A DNA stretch of 64,000 nt from Pollenia angustigena (lineage: Eukaryota; Arthropoda; Insecta; Diptera; Polleniidae). The notes beneath the pieces are model-generated. The model had not been told where the DNA came from, made no database searches, and was given only the letters and a program-made list of their open reading frames with translations. Location: positions 107,779,802 to 107,843,801 of the forward strand of contig OV884058.1 of NCBI GenBank assembly GCA_930367215.1, read 5' to 3'. Shown here piece by piece: positions 1-11,289 of the stretch; position 1 is the first letter of the stretch; each line of letters begins with the position of its first letter. Both the position numbers and the translations under genes were made by a program.

Positions 1-310
1 CTTAAACAAAATAGCAACAATAAACAATGAGTTTATCTTTTCCTACATTCCTAAAAAAAAATCTTTATTGTTTTCGCAAGAAAATCAAAATAAAGCGATT
101 TGCCAGTTCAGTGTTTTATGCACGTGCTCTTGCAAATTTATTATCAAAGTTATTCTTGGGAAAACATAACTTTTAATTAATAAGATTTTGTTTGTCTTGC
201 TTAATTTTTTTGGAAAATGTTTCCTGATTATCTGGCTTAAGCAACCAATGAAATGCGCATAGAAACTAGCTCATCCTCCAGCAATAAATTTCAGTGTTTT
301 TATCAAGAAT
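1..310. repeat. Interspersed repeat, right part, cut by the window edge
   Basis: 1-180 matches 33897-34140 in the same direction (TAAGTTTATCTTTT-type start, TTTATTATCAAA). 232-310 matches the reverse complement of 33700-33787 (TAAGCAACC, AATAAATTTCAGTGTTTTTA). The end is therefore a terminal inverted repeat of an element whose left half lies outside the window. Confidence 0.65.
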
Positions 311-328
311 AAATGTTTGGAATTAAGC

Positions 329-1004
329 TAGGAATGGGCAAAAAATATCGATATATATTAAAATATCGATATTTTAAAAAAAATCGATATATATCGCCGA
401 TATTTAAAATACCGATATATCGATGCATCGATATTGAAATACGACTATCGAATTCGATATTTTTTAAAGTCAGTTTTCATTTTTTCAAACAATATGTTTT
501 TTTAACTAATATGAAGATCTATAACTCCCCGTCTACAACTGATTTGATTTGCTGTTATAACATGGTTATATAAGCGTGTTAAAACATTTGCATTACCAAA
601 CGCGTTCTAACATGAGAAAACCTCTATCATGATGAGTCTATACTTAACACTAACATCATATTAGTGTTAATGTTTGGCATTTCATGTCAGTTGTATACTG
701 CCTGTATTAGAAGAAGAATCAAGAAAGAAGCGGAGTTTCACCTTGCAGATTTCTAATTAAAACAGTAAAGTCAAACGAACTTGAAAAAATTGATTTTATG
801 CGGTTTTAGAACAAATATGTGCCTACATATATTTGGAATAATAATAAGATTTGCGCATATATATGTATATATATTAAATTTTTTAATTTCGTAATACGTT
901 CGATATATCGATACATCGATATTTTTGAAATAATAAATATCGATACTCTTAAAAAATATCGATTCGATATATATCGATATATTTTTTCAATTTGCCCATC
1001 CCTA
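329..1004. mobile_element. hAT-type MITE, ATCGATAT family, copy 1
   Basis: Terminal repeats TAGGAATGGGC and GCCCATCCCTA; an imperfect 8 bp duplication AATTAAGC/AAATAAGC. Inside the ends are long runs of ATCGATAT. A smaller MITE sits in the middle (529-702). Confidence 0.82.
529..702 (+). repeat. GTCTACAACTG MITE, copy 1 (inside ATCGATAT element)
   Basis: Starts CCGTCTACAACTGA and ends CATGTCAGTTGTATACTG; internal block AACATGAGAAAACCTC and CACTAACATCATATTAGTG shared by the other copies. Confidence 0.8.
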
Positions 1005-1752
1005 AAATAAGCACAACAAACAAAATCTTATTAATGTAAAATTATACAAATTAGATTAAAAGCGTATTAAAAAAACTTCAAAATTTATGCGTTTGACGTT
1101 TTCTATTTCCAGCACAGGGTGCAGTTTTCTTATTAGGTATTACTAACATTATTTTAAGGTAAAATTTCATTAACTTAGAAATTAAAAAAAAATAAAGTTA
1201 AAGCACAAGGGGTATAAGTGCGACTTTCCTTACTTCAAAGGTAATTTTGCAAAAAAATAAATTTGCCAAAAAAATAAAGAATCAGTGTAAAATTGTATTG
1301 ACAAGTTATACAGCGCACGCGTAGAATGCATATACGTATCAAGCGCATGAATAAGGATTACTTTCTACTTATGAATGCGTCGCTTGAGTCTTGAAAAAAT
1401 GTCAACAAAGTATCAAACTCACAGAACGCAAGGTGTGAGCAAATTGGGAACAACTGTATATCAACTTAGTTGTCAGTTGAAAAAAGAGACGTATAAAGTA
1501 CAAAGTATTTTATGTGACCCGGCATTTAATTAGTTTCTTTTCAGTAGTTATTGTCATAAATTATTTTTATTGATTGCATAACTGCCTTTTGTTATACATT
1601 CGGGCGAAGTTTAAAGCGTGTTTAAAATTTGTTGCTATTAAAGTTTAAATAATCTGAAGGTTTAATGGGCAGACGACAGGAGGATGGCTCAGTAGGGTCC
1701 TCTTAGTGGTCCCTTTGTAATATCCTTAGCTAGTGACCAGATATCACTGCAG

Positions 1753-1960
1753 CCTCGAACCACCCAGATTCCCTGCAAAACAGAGAGATCGATGTCAGTC
1801 CTACTCTAGACATAGCGTCCAAACATGGCAATTCTGGTCTCCCAAAATGCCTAATCCTAATAGCCTCGAACCACCCAGACTCCCTGCAAAACAGAGAGAA
1901 AGATGTCAGTCCTACTCTAGACATAGCGTCCAAACATGGCAATTCTGGTCTCCCAGGGGT
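1753..1960. repeat. Tandem duplication, two 111 bp units
   Basis: CCTCGAACCACCCAGA starts at 1753 and 1864. The units end in AACATGGCAATTCTGGTCTC and differ at only a few positions. Surrounding 1670-2140 has a higher GC content than its neighbours and looks like an inserted element of unknown type. Confidence 0.85.
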
Positions 1961-2143
1961 ATTGGCAGAGAAAGTGGAACCCTTTTCTTCCTCCTAATTC
2001 TCATAATCTGCAGTAGTCATTATAATCCAAACCCATTCTTCCCGCATGAGTTCCTATCACCCAGTGACCCGTCATGACCGATATAGCACACGAGAAACTG
2101 CAGTCCAAGAGTCACAGTCGCCAGACGTAAATATTTGTATCGC

Positions 2144-2431
2144 ATGGCTTATGCAGTTTCTAGTGATTTCTGCCCCGAAGACTTAGCCAACATTAAGCCT
2201 GGACCAATTGTATACTCTCGATAATTGACAAAGGCCAGCTGGCTTTCTCGATTATATGTAACAACAAATGATCCATCGGAAAACTTAAAAGTACCAGCAG
2301 AATCTATTATGAAAGTTTATGTGCCAATGTATTTCAATGTGAAGGACTATAACCCCGTGATATATGGTAGTGCACTTCTATGTAAGTTCATACGGTCTAC
2401 GCAATATCTGTCACAGAGAGATTGTAAATAA
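2144..2431 (+). pseudogene. Unidentified broken ORF
   Basis: ATG 2144 opens MAYAVSSDFCPEDLANIKPG, reaching VYSR at an in-frame TAA (2222-2224). The same frame continues LTKASWLSRLYVTTNDPSEN, then KVYVPMYFNVKDYNPVIYGS and on to a stop at 2431. The continuous frame across one stop and the non-AT-rich codons indicate former coding sequence. I recall similar repeated uncharacterised arthropod ORFs but cannot name the family, so a mobile-element origin is only inferred. Confidence 0.5.
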
Positions 2432-2888
2432 TGTTGTGCAAAACAATTCGTGTTTTTCGTATCAGATGTATTAAAAATTTTAATTTAAAATTTTCGTAGC
2501 AACCTTTGGGACTGGTCAACGCTTAGCGTTTACAAAATAAAAACTTTAATACTTTTTGATTGCTCAGACTACGTTGACATGTTTAACTTAAATGATTTTG
2601 TCTGAGCTGCCATTCACTCACTGCCCACATCTCCTACGAACATTTGTTGGGGTACATTAAATTTTAGGACCCACCACTCAGGTAACTGAGCACATCGTCC
2701 AATTCAATTGATCGTGATGATATTTTTGGCAGTTACAATAAAAAGCCGAGACAGAATACCAAAATTGTAAAGCAAACACTTGCATATATAATGCCTTCCG
2801 ATAACGACTTTAATGTAAAAAAGAAATTGCGCTGGCTTCGCGTAGATTGTATTTTTTGCATTTTTTAGCATTTTTTCATGAATAAAAT

Positions 2889-3056
2889 AAGGGTATTCAC
2901 GTCACAAGTTGCACCCTTGCAAAATAACAAACGTGCAAAAACATAACAACAACCACAAAGACAATTATTTACGCACAACTAATTGTCTGTGGTTGTTGTT
3001 ATATTTTTGCATTTTTGCTTTTTTACAATGGTGCAACTTGTGGCGTGAATACCCTT
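2889..3056. repeat. Foldback MITE (168 bp)
   Basis: Ends AAGGGTATTCACG and CGTGAATACCCTT. Most of the length pairs: AACAACAACCACAAAGACAA against TTGTCTGTGGTTGTTGTT, leaving a loop of only about 20 bp. Confidence 0.85.
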
Positions 3057-3555
3057 AATAAAAAAAACAACGAATGCTGTGAATTAACTAACTCAATAAC
3101 ATTTAAATAAGTGAACATTTTTGTTTTCATCTAACAGTTAAGACTTAATTAAAATCATTTTCGACTCAAACGAAAACACGTAACAAGCATTACAATTTTT
3201 TCCTTTCAAAACGAGATGTGCAATAACACAACTAATACTCAAAATCTTCCTAATTTACTACAACTTTTACTTAAATTATCATTTCTTTAACAGGTTTTAG
3301 CGATAAATTTTTAATTATTAAAATTAAAAAATTCAGTTCAGTTTAAAATTATTAAAAATCTTCAAAAATAACTTTTTTTATTTTAAAGAATTTACCTATT
3401 AGGTAAACGCAATCGCAATAAAATTGTTCCTTATGCCAACAGCCATTAAAATAGGTATAAAATAATGTTTTTTATGAAGATTTATAAATTAATAGACAAT
3501 ACCAATCTCAACATACGTATTTTTAACTATAAAGCCCGTTTTGGTAAAAATAATA

Positions 3556-3781
3556 AGGGGTGTGCTGCAAATCGAGAACGTAAACGGAATAAAGTAAAAA
3601 AATTTGGAAGTTGTTTTTAACACACTTTTAATATAATTTTTATAATTTTAATTATAAAACTCTTTTTAATAAAAAAATTAGTGTTTAATATTTGTCATAA
3701 AATTCTTTTATTAAATTAATCTTACTAAAAACGACATTTAAAATTCTTGCGTTTTACGTTTTCGATTTCCAGTACACCCCT
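3556..3781. repeat. MITE with AGGGGTGTGCTG ends
   Basis: Left AGGGGTGTGCTGCAAATCGA, right TTCGATTTCCAGTACACCCC plus T: about 30 bp imperfect inverted ends, AT-rich centre. A related end (TTTCTATTTCCAGCACAGGG) occurs at 1104-1121. Confidence 0.75.
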
Positions 3782-4182
3782 GATTGTTTATATAAGTGCT
3801 ACATATTACTTAATAGTTCGCCTTGGCAACAAGAAATTATTAAAAAAACAAGCACTATGACACTAAATAAGGATTAAATTTAAGCCCTCATCCAAGCCAA
3901 ATGCAAACATTACATTTGTAATTAAAGCTAAATTCTAACACCCGTATTCATAAACTATTATTAAATTTAACTAAAGTTTATAAAGTAAAATATTCATTTA
4001 AAATTTATGATGTAAATCTTTATAAAATTCAAAATATTTTTGTGAAGATGACTATAAATCTTCATAAAACTTTCGTAATTCTTTTTAATTTTAGTTTTAA
4101 TTCAAAAGTGCCGAACTTAGGGCTTTCACCCTGCCTATGGATATTTGAATGCAAAAATTTTAGTTTGCCTATTTTACCTTAC

Positions 4183-4494
4183 CTTAAGTGATTCATTTTC
4201 TTTTTCCACTGATGATAATTTAAATCTGAGATCTTTAATTGTTGCCTGTTTTTGATCAATAGTAGCATCCATTTCAGCTTCCATTTCACGTGATTGTTCA
4301 ACGTATTCGTCATACTCCTGCTTAACATCTGTCCACCTAAACGAGAAGATAAAAAGTAAAACAAATAAAAATGAATTTTCTTACTCCAAATGCATAGAAA
4401 AAACCACTTACTCTTTATGATAAAGTTTAGCCCTTTCCTTCCAATAACGACATTCGTCTTCGACACTATTAAACAGTGGAGGTGTTTCCATCAT
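4183..4494 (-). CDS. nudE: NudE, N-terminal two coding exons (partial gene)
   Basis: NudE binds Lis1 and cytoplasmic dynein through an N-terminal coiled coil and acts in nuclear migration, centrosome and spindle function. Exon 1 (4494 down to 4412) starts with two ATGs in tandem and encodes MMETPPLFNSVEDECRYWKE, continuing to YHKE. It ends at a GTAAGT donor. Exon 2 (4336 down to 4183) starts after a TTTAG acceptor, joins in phase, and reads WTDVKQEYDEYVEQSREMEA and on to EKENESLK before a GTAAGG donor. These 79 residues match the start of insect NudE as I remember it and are strongly coiled-coil in composition. The remaining coil and C-terminal region are not seen between 1 and 4180, so they must lie beyond the left edge after an intron of more than 4 kb. 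The 5' UTR presumably extends to the right of 4494. The identification is firm; the gene is incomplete only because of the window edge. Confidence 0.93.
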
Positions 4495-5905
4495 TTTCAC
4501 TGTTTATTTGATTATGATCCTTTTTTATCTGTATGTGATCGTTTGTTAGTTGGAAGGATTTTTTTATTTGGTAAATATTATTCGAAAGAGTTCAGTGAGC
4601 AAAAGTTTCGTTTAATACCCCGAGGAAAAAATCGCAAAAAATTCGTTCCCGGTTTTATTGTATAATAATCTTTGCTTTTTTATATAAAAAGCTACTATAT
4701 CAAGGAAAGCCCTTTTAATTAAATTTCTTTGTTTAAAGACTTTTTGTAAAAGTTTAAAAAAAGTGTTAAGATTTTTTTTCTTTTTTTTTTTTGTTTTTCT
4801 GCTTTCCCTGTTAAATATCGTTGAGGTTTCGTTCTTGCTTTTTTTTATCTTTTAAATTTGTTACAAAATTGTTTTCTCTACAATTAAAGGAAAACATGAA
4901 CAAAAGTTAATCATATGGAAAATATCACTGTGAAGTTTTGAACAAAAGAAAATTTTTTATTTAGTTAATTGTGAAAAATCAATTAATTAACAAGTAGTTT
5001 TCTTAAATAAATCCCACACTGCCACATTTTCTCTTTTTGTATATTTTTTTCTTTCTATGTTTGTAAAAGAAACTGATTTTTCTACGTTGTTTTTTATTGT
5101 TGTGTTATATTTCTTCGTTTTTATTTTTATTTTTACTATTGGATTTTTCTTTTACTTGTTATTGTTGTTGCTTTACTCCCGCTGTCACTTGAACTTCTCA
5201 GTCGCGACGAAAAACTTGTCTCGCTGCGACGAACTACGGAAGCAACAACACAAGCAAGCTAGTATTTTTCATCCGCTTTTGCTTCTTCTTTCTCAAGGCA
5301 AAATGAAATCATCGCTTTTATTTTTTCTTTTTTGTTGTTGAAAATATAGTCCCTTTATGTATTTTAATAGATTTAACGTAATTTTGTTTATTACACTTAC
5401 TTTTTGTAAAAATTGTTAATATTTTCTTATCGAGTTCGGTAAAAGTTTGCAAAATAAAATTAGAACGAAACAATTCTGTTTGATATAGAAATCCAGGGTT
5501 GCTTAATTAAGTACTTAGTAGCCGTAGTAAGATAATTGTACCGTAGCGTACGACGTAGATAGATACCTTGCGATAGTAAAAAGTATATTTTGTACAAAGG
5601 CACATAACAACGTATGTCGATTTAATCCTATCTCATTAGCCGATTGCGACTGTATTGTAATAGAATAAGAAAAATTAAAAATTTAATAAAGCTAGATTCA
5701 CACCTATCAAATATTTGTCGTCCTAAAATATTTCCTTTTGCAAAACTTGTGCTTGATCCAACATCATCAACCAGTTTCTAAATTAAATTATAAAATTATC
5801 TTCTTACAATTGTTAAAAATTTTAAAGTTTTATCAATTTACTGGTCACGCTTTATTTGGATTTTTTTCGTCAAATATTTGTAAGGTCTGAACAAACCTTA
5901 ACATA

Positions 5906-6056
5906 CAGTCTACAAGTGACATGATGTTAGTGTTAAGTATAGAATCATCATGTTAGAGGTTTTCTCGTGTTATAACACGGTTGTTAATGCAAAAGTTTTA
6001 GCAACGCTTTTATAACATCATGTTATAACAGCAAATCATGTCAGTTGTAGACGGGG
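5906..6056 (-). repeat. GTCTACAACTG MITE, copy 2 (reverse)
   Basis: Reads CAGTCTACAAGTGACATGA at the left and TCAGTTGTAGACGGGG at the right, in reverse orientation to 529-702. Confidence 0.82.
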
Positions 6057-6224
6057 AGTTAGAAACTATATTTGAACCCTTCGAAGAAGGCACTCCGCTT
6101 GTAACTTCATTAATATTGATCCAAGGCCCTATTAAATAATTTGAGAAGTTGAAATTCAGTTGACCGTCTGTCCGCCTGACCATCCGTCCGTCTGTTGAAA
6201 AAGATCTGTGCATAACTGAGTACC

Positions 6225-6352
6225 CCGGTAGGCTAGCTGGTAGTGAGATAGTCTATCAGCGCGGGGGTTGCGGGTTCGATTCCCGCCAGAGACTCTGGTT
6301 TCTTTCCTGCAGACAAGCGCAAAGCATCGCGCGGGGTTATCTTAGGAATTAA
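6225..6352 (+). repeat. tRNA-derived SINE
   Basis: An A-box-like TAGGCTAGCTGGTAGTGAG and a perfect B box GGGTTCGATTCCC are 40-50 bp apart. They are followed by a non-tRNA body (AGACTCTGGTTTCTTTCCTG) and an A-rich end. The acceptor stem cannot form, so this is not a working tRNA. Confidence 0.75.
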
Positions 6353-6750
6353 AAAAAAATATAATATGAGCCCATGTTTTCGATTGATATGTGAGAAATA
6401 AAACAAAAATGACAGAAATTGACACACGTTTTTCTCACTTTTCGAGAAACGACGGAATATTTTATTTTACATCTTTTCGATGCGAAAAGTTTTCACAAAA
6501 GTTACAGAGCATGGGTAAAGATATAAAAAAATATATAATGTATTTGTTCTCTAATCCCGCCCACATTTTGTCGGATGTTGGTTATTTATACATAAGATGC
6601 TTGTACCTAATTTGGAAACTTTGAAACCTTTTACCTTCGGTGAAGGGTATAAAAACCGGTATTTTTTCTGTTGGTTTGTAACTATCACATTTTGCCTTTG
6701 TAATTATATAGAAGTGTGTGTGTAAACAAAACTTGTACTTGTACTTGTAC

Positions 6751-7870
6751 TTTAATCCTTTCTGATATGTTAGGTATATACGTTAACGATTTGTATATTC
6801 GAGGTTCTATTGTTACTCCTGGATTATTGTTACTTCCCTCCTTATATACCTAACATATCAGAAAGGATTAAAGGATCGAAGATCTTTGACACAGACAAAT
6901 ATAGAGTGGCATATAGGGCTTACAACACATTAAATAGTTTATATAGCAGGACTAAGGATAGAATTAATAAATGGGATATGTCGAATATTATCTACAAGAT
7001 TCCTTGTAATGGAAATAATAATGAGAATTGCGACAAAGTTTATATAGGTACAACGAAAAATAAATTAAAGACTAGAGTTGCAGGACATAGATCAGATCAG
7101 AAATATAGAAACATTAACTCTAAAAAAACAGCATTATCTCATCATTGTTATGAACTAAATCACTATCCAGATTTGGAAAATGCATCAGTGTTAAACAATG
7201 AAACAAACTACAAACGCAGATTCATATTAGAAATGTTACACATAATTAATACAACAACAACACAAAGAATGAATTTCAAAGCAGACACAGAAAATATAGC
7301 TAGTAATTATAGAAATTTAGTTATTAAGAGATGAAGTATTAGATATGATAACATTTTTTTATTATATGTCTGTATGTATATGTTTATATGTGTATATATA
7401 TGTATGGTTTGTGTATATATGTGTATATGTATATATATGTTGTCCTTAGGTCGCGATATGTATGTTGTTATAAATATGTAAGATAAAAATAAGTTTATTA
7501 AAAAATGTTATATGTTATAGGATATTTTTCTTTTAGTCAAAATTTTTTATTATTGCAAATATGGTTTTTGAATTAGGTTTATAAATAGGAAATTTTTTTT
7601 CAATTTATATGAATTGTTATACTTTAGCTATATTTTATTTTTGTGTTTTTGATTTTTGAAATTGTTTTATGACAATTAGGTTTTTGAATTTAATTTATGA
7701 CAAAAAATTTTTTCATAATTTTGTTATTGTTTTTTGTTTTTTATATTAAAAATTTAATTTCCTGAAGATGCTACCCAAAGATTAGCGAAATATTGAAAAT
7801 AAATAATTTAATATTAAAAAGACCTAGAGCTTGATTTAAAAATAAAACAGTTATTAAATTAAAAAAGGTC
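6751..7870 (+). mobile_element. Penelope-like element fragment
   Basis: Holds the endonuclease end of a Penelope-like ORF and a 3' region ending in the CCTGAAGATGCTACCC...GAAATATTGAAAATAAA stretch seen in this class. At its left side 30 bp (6751-6780) are an exact inverted copy of 6843-6872, inside the coding part; inverted head pieces are usual for Penelope-like insertions. Confidence 0.8.
6843..7334 (+). pseudogene. Penelope-like GIY-YIG endonuclease domain (truncated ORF)
   Basis: About 160 codons: YIPNISERIKGSKIFDTDKY, a spacer, then MSNIIYKIPCNGN...CDKVYIGTTKNKLKTRVAGH. The IYKI...VYIG pair is the GIY-YIG core, with an Arg (TRVAGH) at the expected place and a C-terminal helix region to VIKR and stop at 7334. 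The RT domain that should precede it is absent. Confidence 0.82.
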
Positions 7871-7884
7871 AAATAAAAGCTAAA

Positions 7885-7930
7885 TATTAGTATTAATGTT
7901 AAGCATTTCATGTTACTTGTAGACTGCATA
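7885..7930 (+). repeat. GTCTACAACTG MITE, right-end fragment
   Basis: Only the right end AATGTTAAGCATTTCATGTT, then CTTGTAGACTGC, remains, joined directly to Penelope-like sequence. Confidence 0.65.
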
Positions 7931-8416
7931 ACAAACATAACAAACAATAACAAATATTGGATTGTCGACGTTTTAACGATCGACAGAGAAGTTTTTCGTT
8001 CCTCGTTCATTCATTGTTCAAAGTAAATACCGGACCAATGACCGAAAGGAACGACCTAGTTCTCTTTATCTTTCGGATCGGTCGGAACGATTCCACAAAA
8101 GGAACGATTTTGCCCAACTCTAATTCCTTTCAATTTGCAATACACTCTCATTTTTTACTAACACATTCACAATTTTTAAATTGACCACGAGATTGCTTTC
8201 AATTTCACTTTTCCATTTGTTTGGCAATTTTACTATCAATTTAACAGCTGATTACATGTTTGTCTTTATAACCCTACGTTTCCACATGCAAGTAGTTTAT
8301 ACGTTTTATCAACGAAAAATCGAAAAACAGCCGATTGGCTGAAAGGACAAAAATTGTGTGAATGTAAGTGAAAAAGTGTGAGTGTATTGAGTTATTCGAA
8401 GTTGCACTTGCATGTG

Positions 8417-9337
8417 CCCTGCAAGCAATTTGGTAGTCGACTACAAAAATAACGCATTTATAATTAACTTTTTAACAACTAACTACAAGCTAACTATAAA
8501 TAAATGCAGAAATTCCACGAAATCAATGCGAGTGAATTCTGTGCGGCAATTTTTTTATATTTTCGTTTGTTTCTTGTCTTTGTTTTCTTTTGTTATTTTG
8601 AATTTTGATTTTTATAACTGTTTATTGTTCTGTATATGCAAAATTTTAGTGTCGCAGTGACGCCTGCCAATCAATTGTCCTAAATGAGGGAGATACGGAC
8701 ATTAGAAATGCCTTTAAGTTTATAAAAAAAAACGACAAGTTCACGCAGAATGCATAAAAAATAGAAGTATAAGGCCTGGAACAGAATTAAGAAGTTGTAG
8801 TAGTAGCTGAAGCTAAAAAATGCTCTGTAGAATTTTGCGCTTCAACTTCAACTGCAACGACTACTACATCTACATATTCTGTTGTCACCATTTTGAAACT
8901 GCCGTTTTTAACTTTTGACAGCTTGCAGCGCTATTCGTAACGTTGTACTACAGCGACTATTCTATTCCCCACTTAAATACCTAAAATACCATAACTGAAT
9001 TCAAAATAAAAAGAAATTTATTAAAATAAAATAGTTTTTAAAAATTAAAAATAAAATCTTTTCCTTATTAAGCTTATGGTGTATTAACATAAAGTAATCT
9101 AAAAGCTAACTACTACCTTACTAACTTTTAACTTACTACTACCTAACTCACTTTAAGCTAACTACTAAGTAGCTAACTTTAAGTTAGTTAAAAAGTCATG
9201 CAGAGTCGGACAATTGACTACTTCCTATGACATGCCAATGTTAAAATAGTCAGTTGGCTCCATTAAAAATAATCCAGGCATCAACCACAAATAGCTTAAA
9301 AAAAGTTAACTTAAAGTTAACTGAGTTGCTTGCAGGG
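8417..9337. mobile_element. CCCTGCAAGCAA element inserted into the outer MITE
   Basis: CCCTGCAAGCAA at the left and TTGCTTGCAGGG at the right, about 920 bp, non-coding, with CTAACTACTAC/TTAACTT-rich subrepeats near the right end. It interrupts the terminal repeat of the outer MITE. Confidence 0.78.
8777..8970. repeat. GGAACAGAAT MITE, innermost of the nest
   Basis: Starts GGAACAGAATTAAGAAG and ends GACTATTCTATTCCCC. A reverse-orientation copy is at 22541-22711, sharing GAAGCGCAAAATT and GTAGTACAA-type blocks. Confidence 0.8.
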
Positions 9338-9352
9338 TGGTAACGGGGGGTT

Positions 9353-10795
9353 AGTTGTTTTTTTGCTTACAAATTGAGTGCACCCTACGTCACAGCTTCC
9401 AATTTATGTAAATATTGACAAGCAGTATATTTAACATGGGAAAGACCCCATGACAATTTTTTGTCATAACAAACGTCAAAGTCCATATAAAAAACTTAAA
9501 AATTTTTGTTTGCGTTTTTTATATGAAGTATGTAAAAGACCATCAAGAACAACTTGGTCGTGTGGCCGCAGGGTTATGCCCAATTTTTTGGGTTGATATT
9601 AAAACACATTTATGCTTAAAATCGTTTTAAATACATAATTCTTTTCTTCACTATACACTTAAATGTAACTTAATTCACCCATGTGGTACATTTAAATTCA
9701 TTTTAAGTTTCCATTTTAAAAACTTAGCAAGGGGGTCTCAATATTAAAGCAATACAACAACAACAGGCAAAATAATAGCAGACAACTGTTTTTAGAGTCC
9801 ACCTTGTAAAAAAATTATCCTAAAAATAATGCATAAAAGTAATTGAACTAAAAAGAATTAAAACAACCCCAATTTAACTTTCAGTTATAGTCAAGAAATT
9901 CAAATTCTTTGTGATTTATACAACTGAAACAAAACAGCATAACCGCATAAATTTATATTATCAATCCCCATATACGAAATTGAACGATGCATCACTGAGC
10001 CAAATGAGCTCAGTAAAATGAACACGGCACTTCATTCAGTTGGGTGAGTCGTTCAATTTACGGTGTCGGTCATAACGACACGGCTTTAACACTATCTGCG
10101 ATTAAATTTGATATTTGCTGATATAAAAAACCTATATATTACCTCATGTAAAGACCCTATGTAAATTTTAATTGATTATTTTCACTCACAATTCTTCAAT
10201 TTTAAGAATTTTACTGCCCGTCTATACCAGAGATAATTATTGCGACATATATTGCAGTAAATGTCAAAATTATGTTATTTTTAATGTAGACAGCAATTTC
10301 TTGTACATATTTATTGCCGACAATTTATATTGCAATAATTGTTAGTCCATTTTCGTTGACAATTATTGCTTACATAAAACGTCAAATTTGGTTATCAATT
10401 GAGAAAAAAGAAGCAAAAAAGAAAAATATAAAAGCAAATTGTGTGAGAAAGAAATTAAATTTGTGAAATTGTAGCAAATTATAATTGTAGTAAAAGAATT
10501 AAATTAATGAATTTAATAAACACTACAATAAAATTACAAAAATTATTTGTATTAATATAATTTTTTTCTTATTCGACCTTTATTATTTAAATTTATATTA
10601 ATTTGTTTAAGTTTAAACAAAGCTTTTATATACATTTTAATAATAAAGTCGAATAAGAAAGAATTTATATCAATAAAAATAAGTCTTGCAAGAAAGCGCC
10701 AATTTTTACACTGCACCTTCTTCCTTGATGTTTTTCAAATTATGAGTTAACATAAATACGTTTTCCTATGCCTTTAACATAAGCTGAGCAATAAA
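9353..10795. other. Intergenic, AT-rich, no gene seen
   Basis: Holds two imperfect hairpins. One is at 9975-10060 (GAAATTGAACGATGCATCAC against GAGTCGTTCAATTT). The other is at 10567-10657 (TTCTTATTCGAC against GTCGAATAAGAA). A probable decayed MITE surrounds ATTGCAATAATTG sequences at 10218-10340. No coding frame is supported. Confidence 0.5.
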
Positions 10796-11146
10796 GGCTA
10801 GATTACACTATTATACTTTGTATTAATACATGTCAAAAACTCAAGTAATATGACAAAGTGTGATAGTGTGAATGCAATGTGTCACGAAAATGACAAGTAT
10901 TAAGAAAAAAGTTTGACATCCCATACGACTTCATCGTTTTTTGAAAAATTTCTAAACAATAATACTTTTCATTGGATCGAGTTGCATTTTATTTCATGTG
11001 TAAGTGTTTATACTTTGTGTGATGGTGTGAACACAAACTGTCATGTTACATTAGATTTTTTGACAGTCGCAGCAAAACTCATTAGATTTCTCTCTCACAA
11101 AGTATTATGGAATACGTAAGACTTGTGAGATAGTGTAATCTAGGCT
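10796..11146. repeat. MITE with GATTACACTAT ends
   Basis: Left GGCTAGATTACACTATTATA, right GAGATAGTGTAATCTAGGC; about 350 bp. Internal segments also pair loosely (ACTTTGTGTGATGGTGTGAA near the middle). Confidence 0.75.
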
Positions 11147-11289
11147 TAAGCAATATTGCTTTGTTATTCTGCCGACGTTATTGCCAACTGGCTGAGATCT
11201 TTATCTTTAGTGTAAACTTAGGGTTAATGAAAGCCAACATGAAAACACAATTTTTGACATTTCGGGTTTCAATTGCCAATTTGACTTTA

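Larger units (their letters stand above)
8272..9352. mobile_element. Outer MITE of a three-level nest (CCCTACGTTTCC family)
   Basis: Left end CCCTACGTTTCCACATGCAA at 8272. The right end is split: ACTTGCATGTG at 8406-8416 is followed by another element, and the remaining TGGTAACGGGGGGTTA resumes at 9338. An unsplit relative lies at 11290-11462. Confidence 0.78.

Noticed and set aside
313..1010. Two ORFs of 86 and 63 residues
   Set aside because: They are read through ATCGATAT repeat and MITE sequence; composition is Ile/Tyr/Phe-rich with no conservation signal.
5057..5341. 94-residue ORF upstream of nudE
   Set aside because: Phe/Leu-rich translation of T-rich sequence that is more likely the nudE promoter and 5' UTR on the other strand.
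6225..6300. tRNA gene
   Set aside because: T-arm and B box are good but the acceptor stem does not pair and the sequence continues into a SINE body with an A-rich tail.
6010..6427. Minus-strand ORFs at 6.0-6.4 kb
   Set aside because: They cross the MITE and the SINE in antisense (ESLAGIEPATPALI is a typical SINE/tRNA-antisense peptide).
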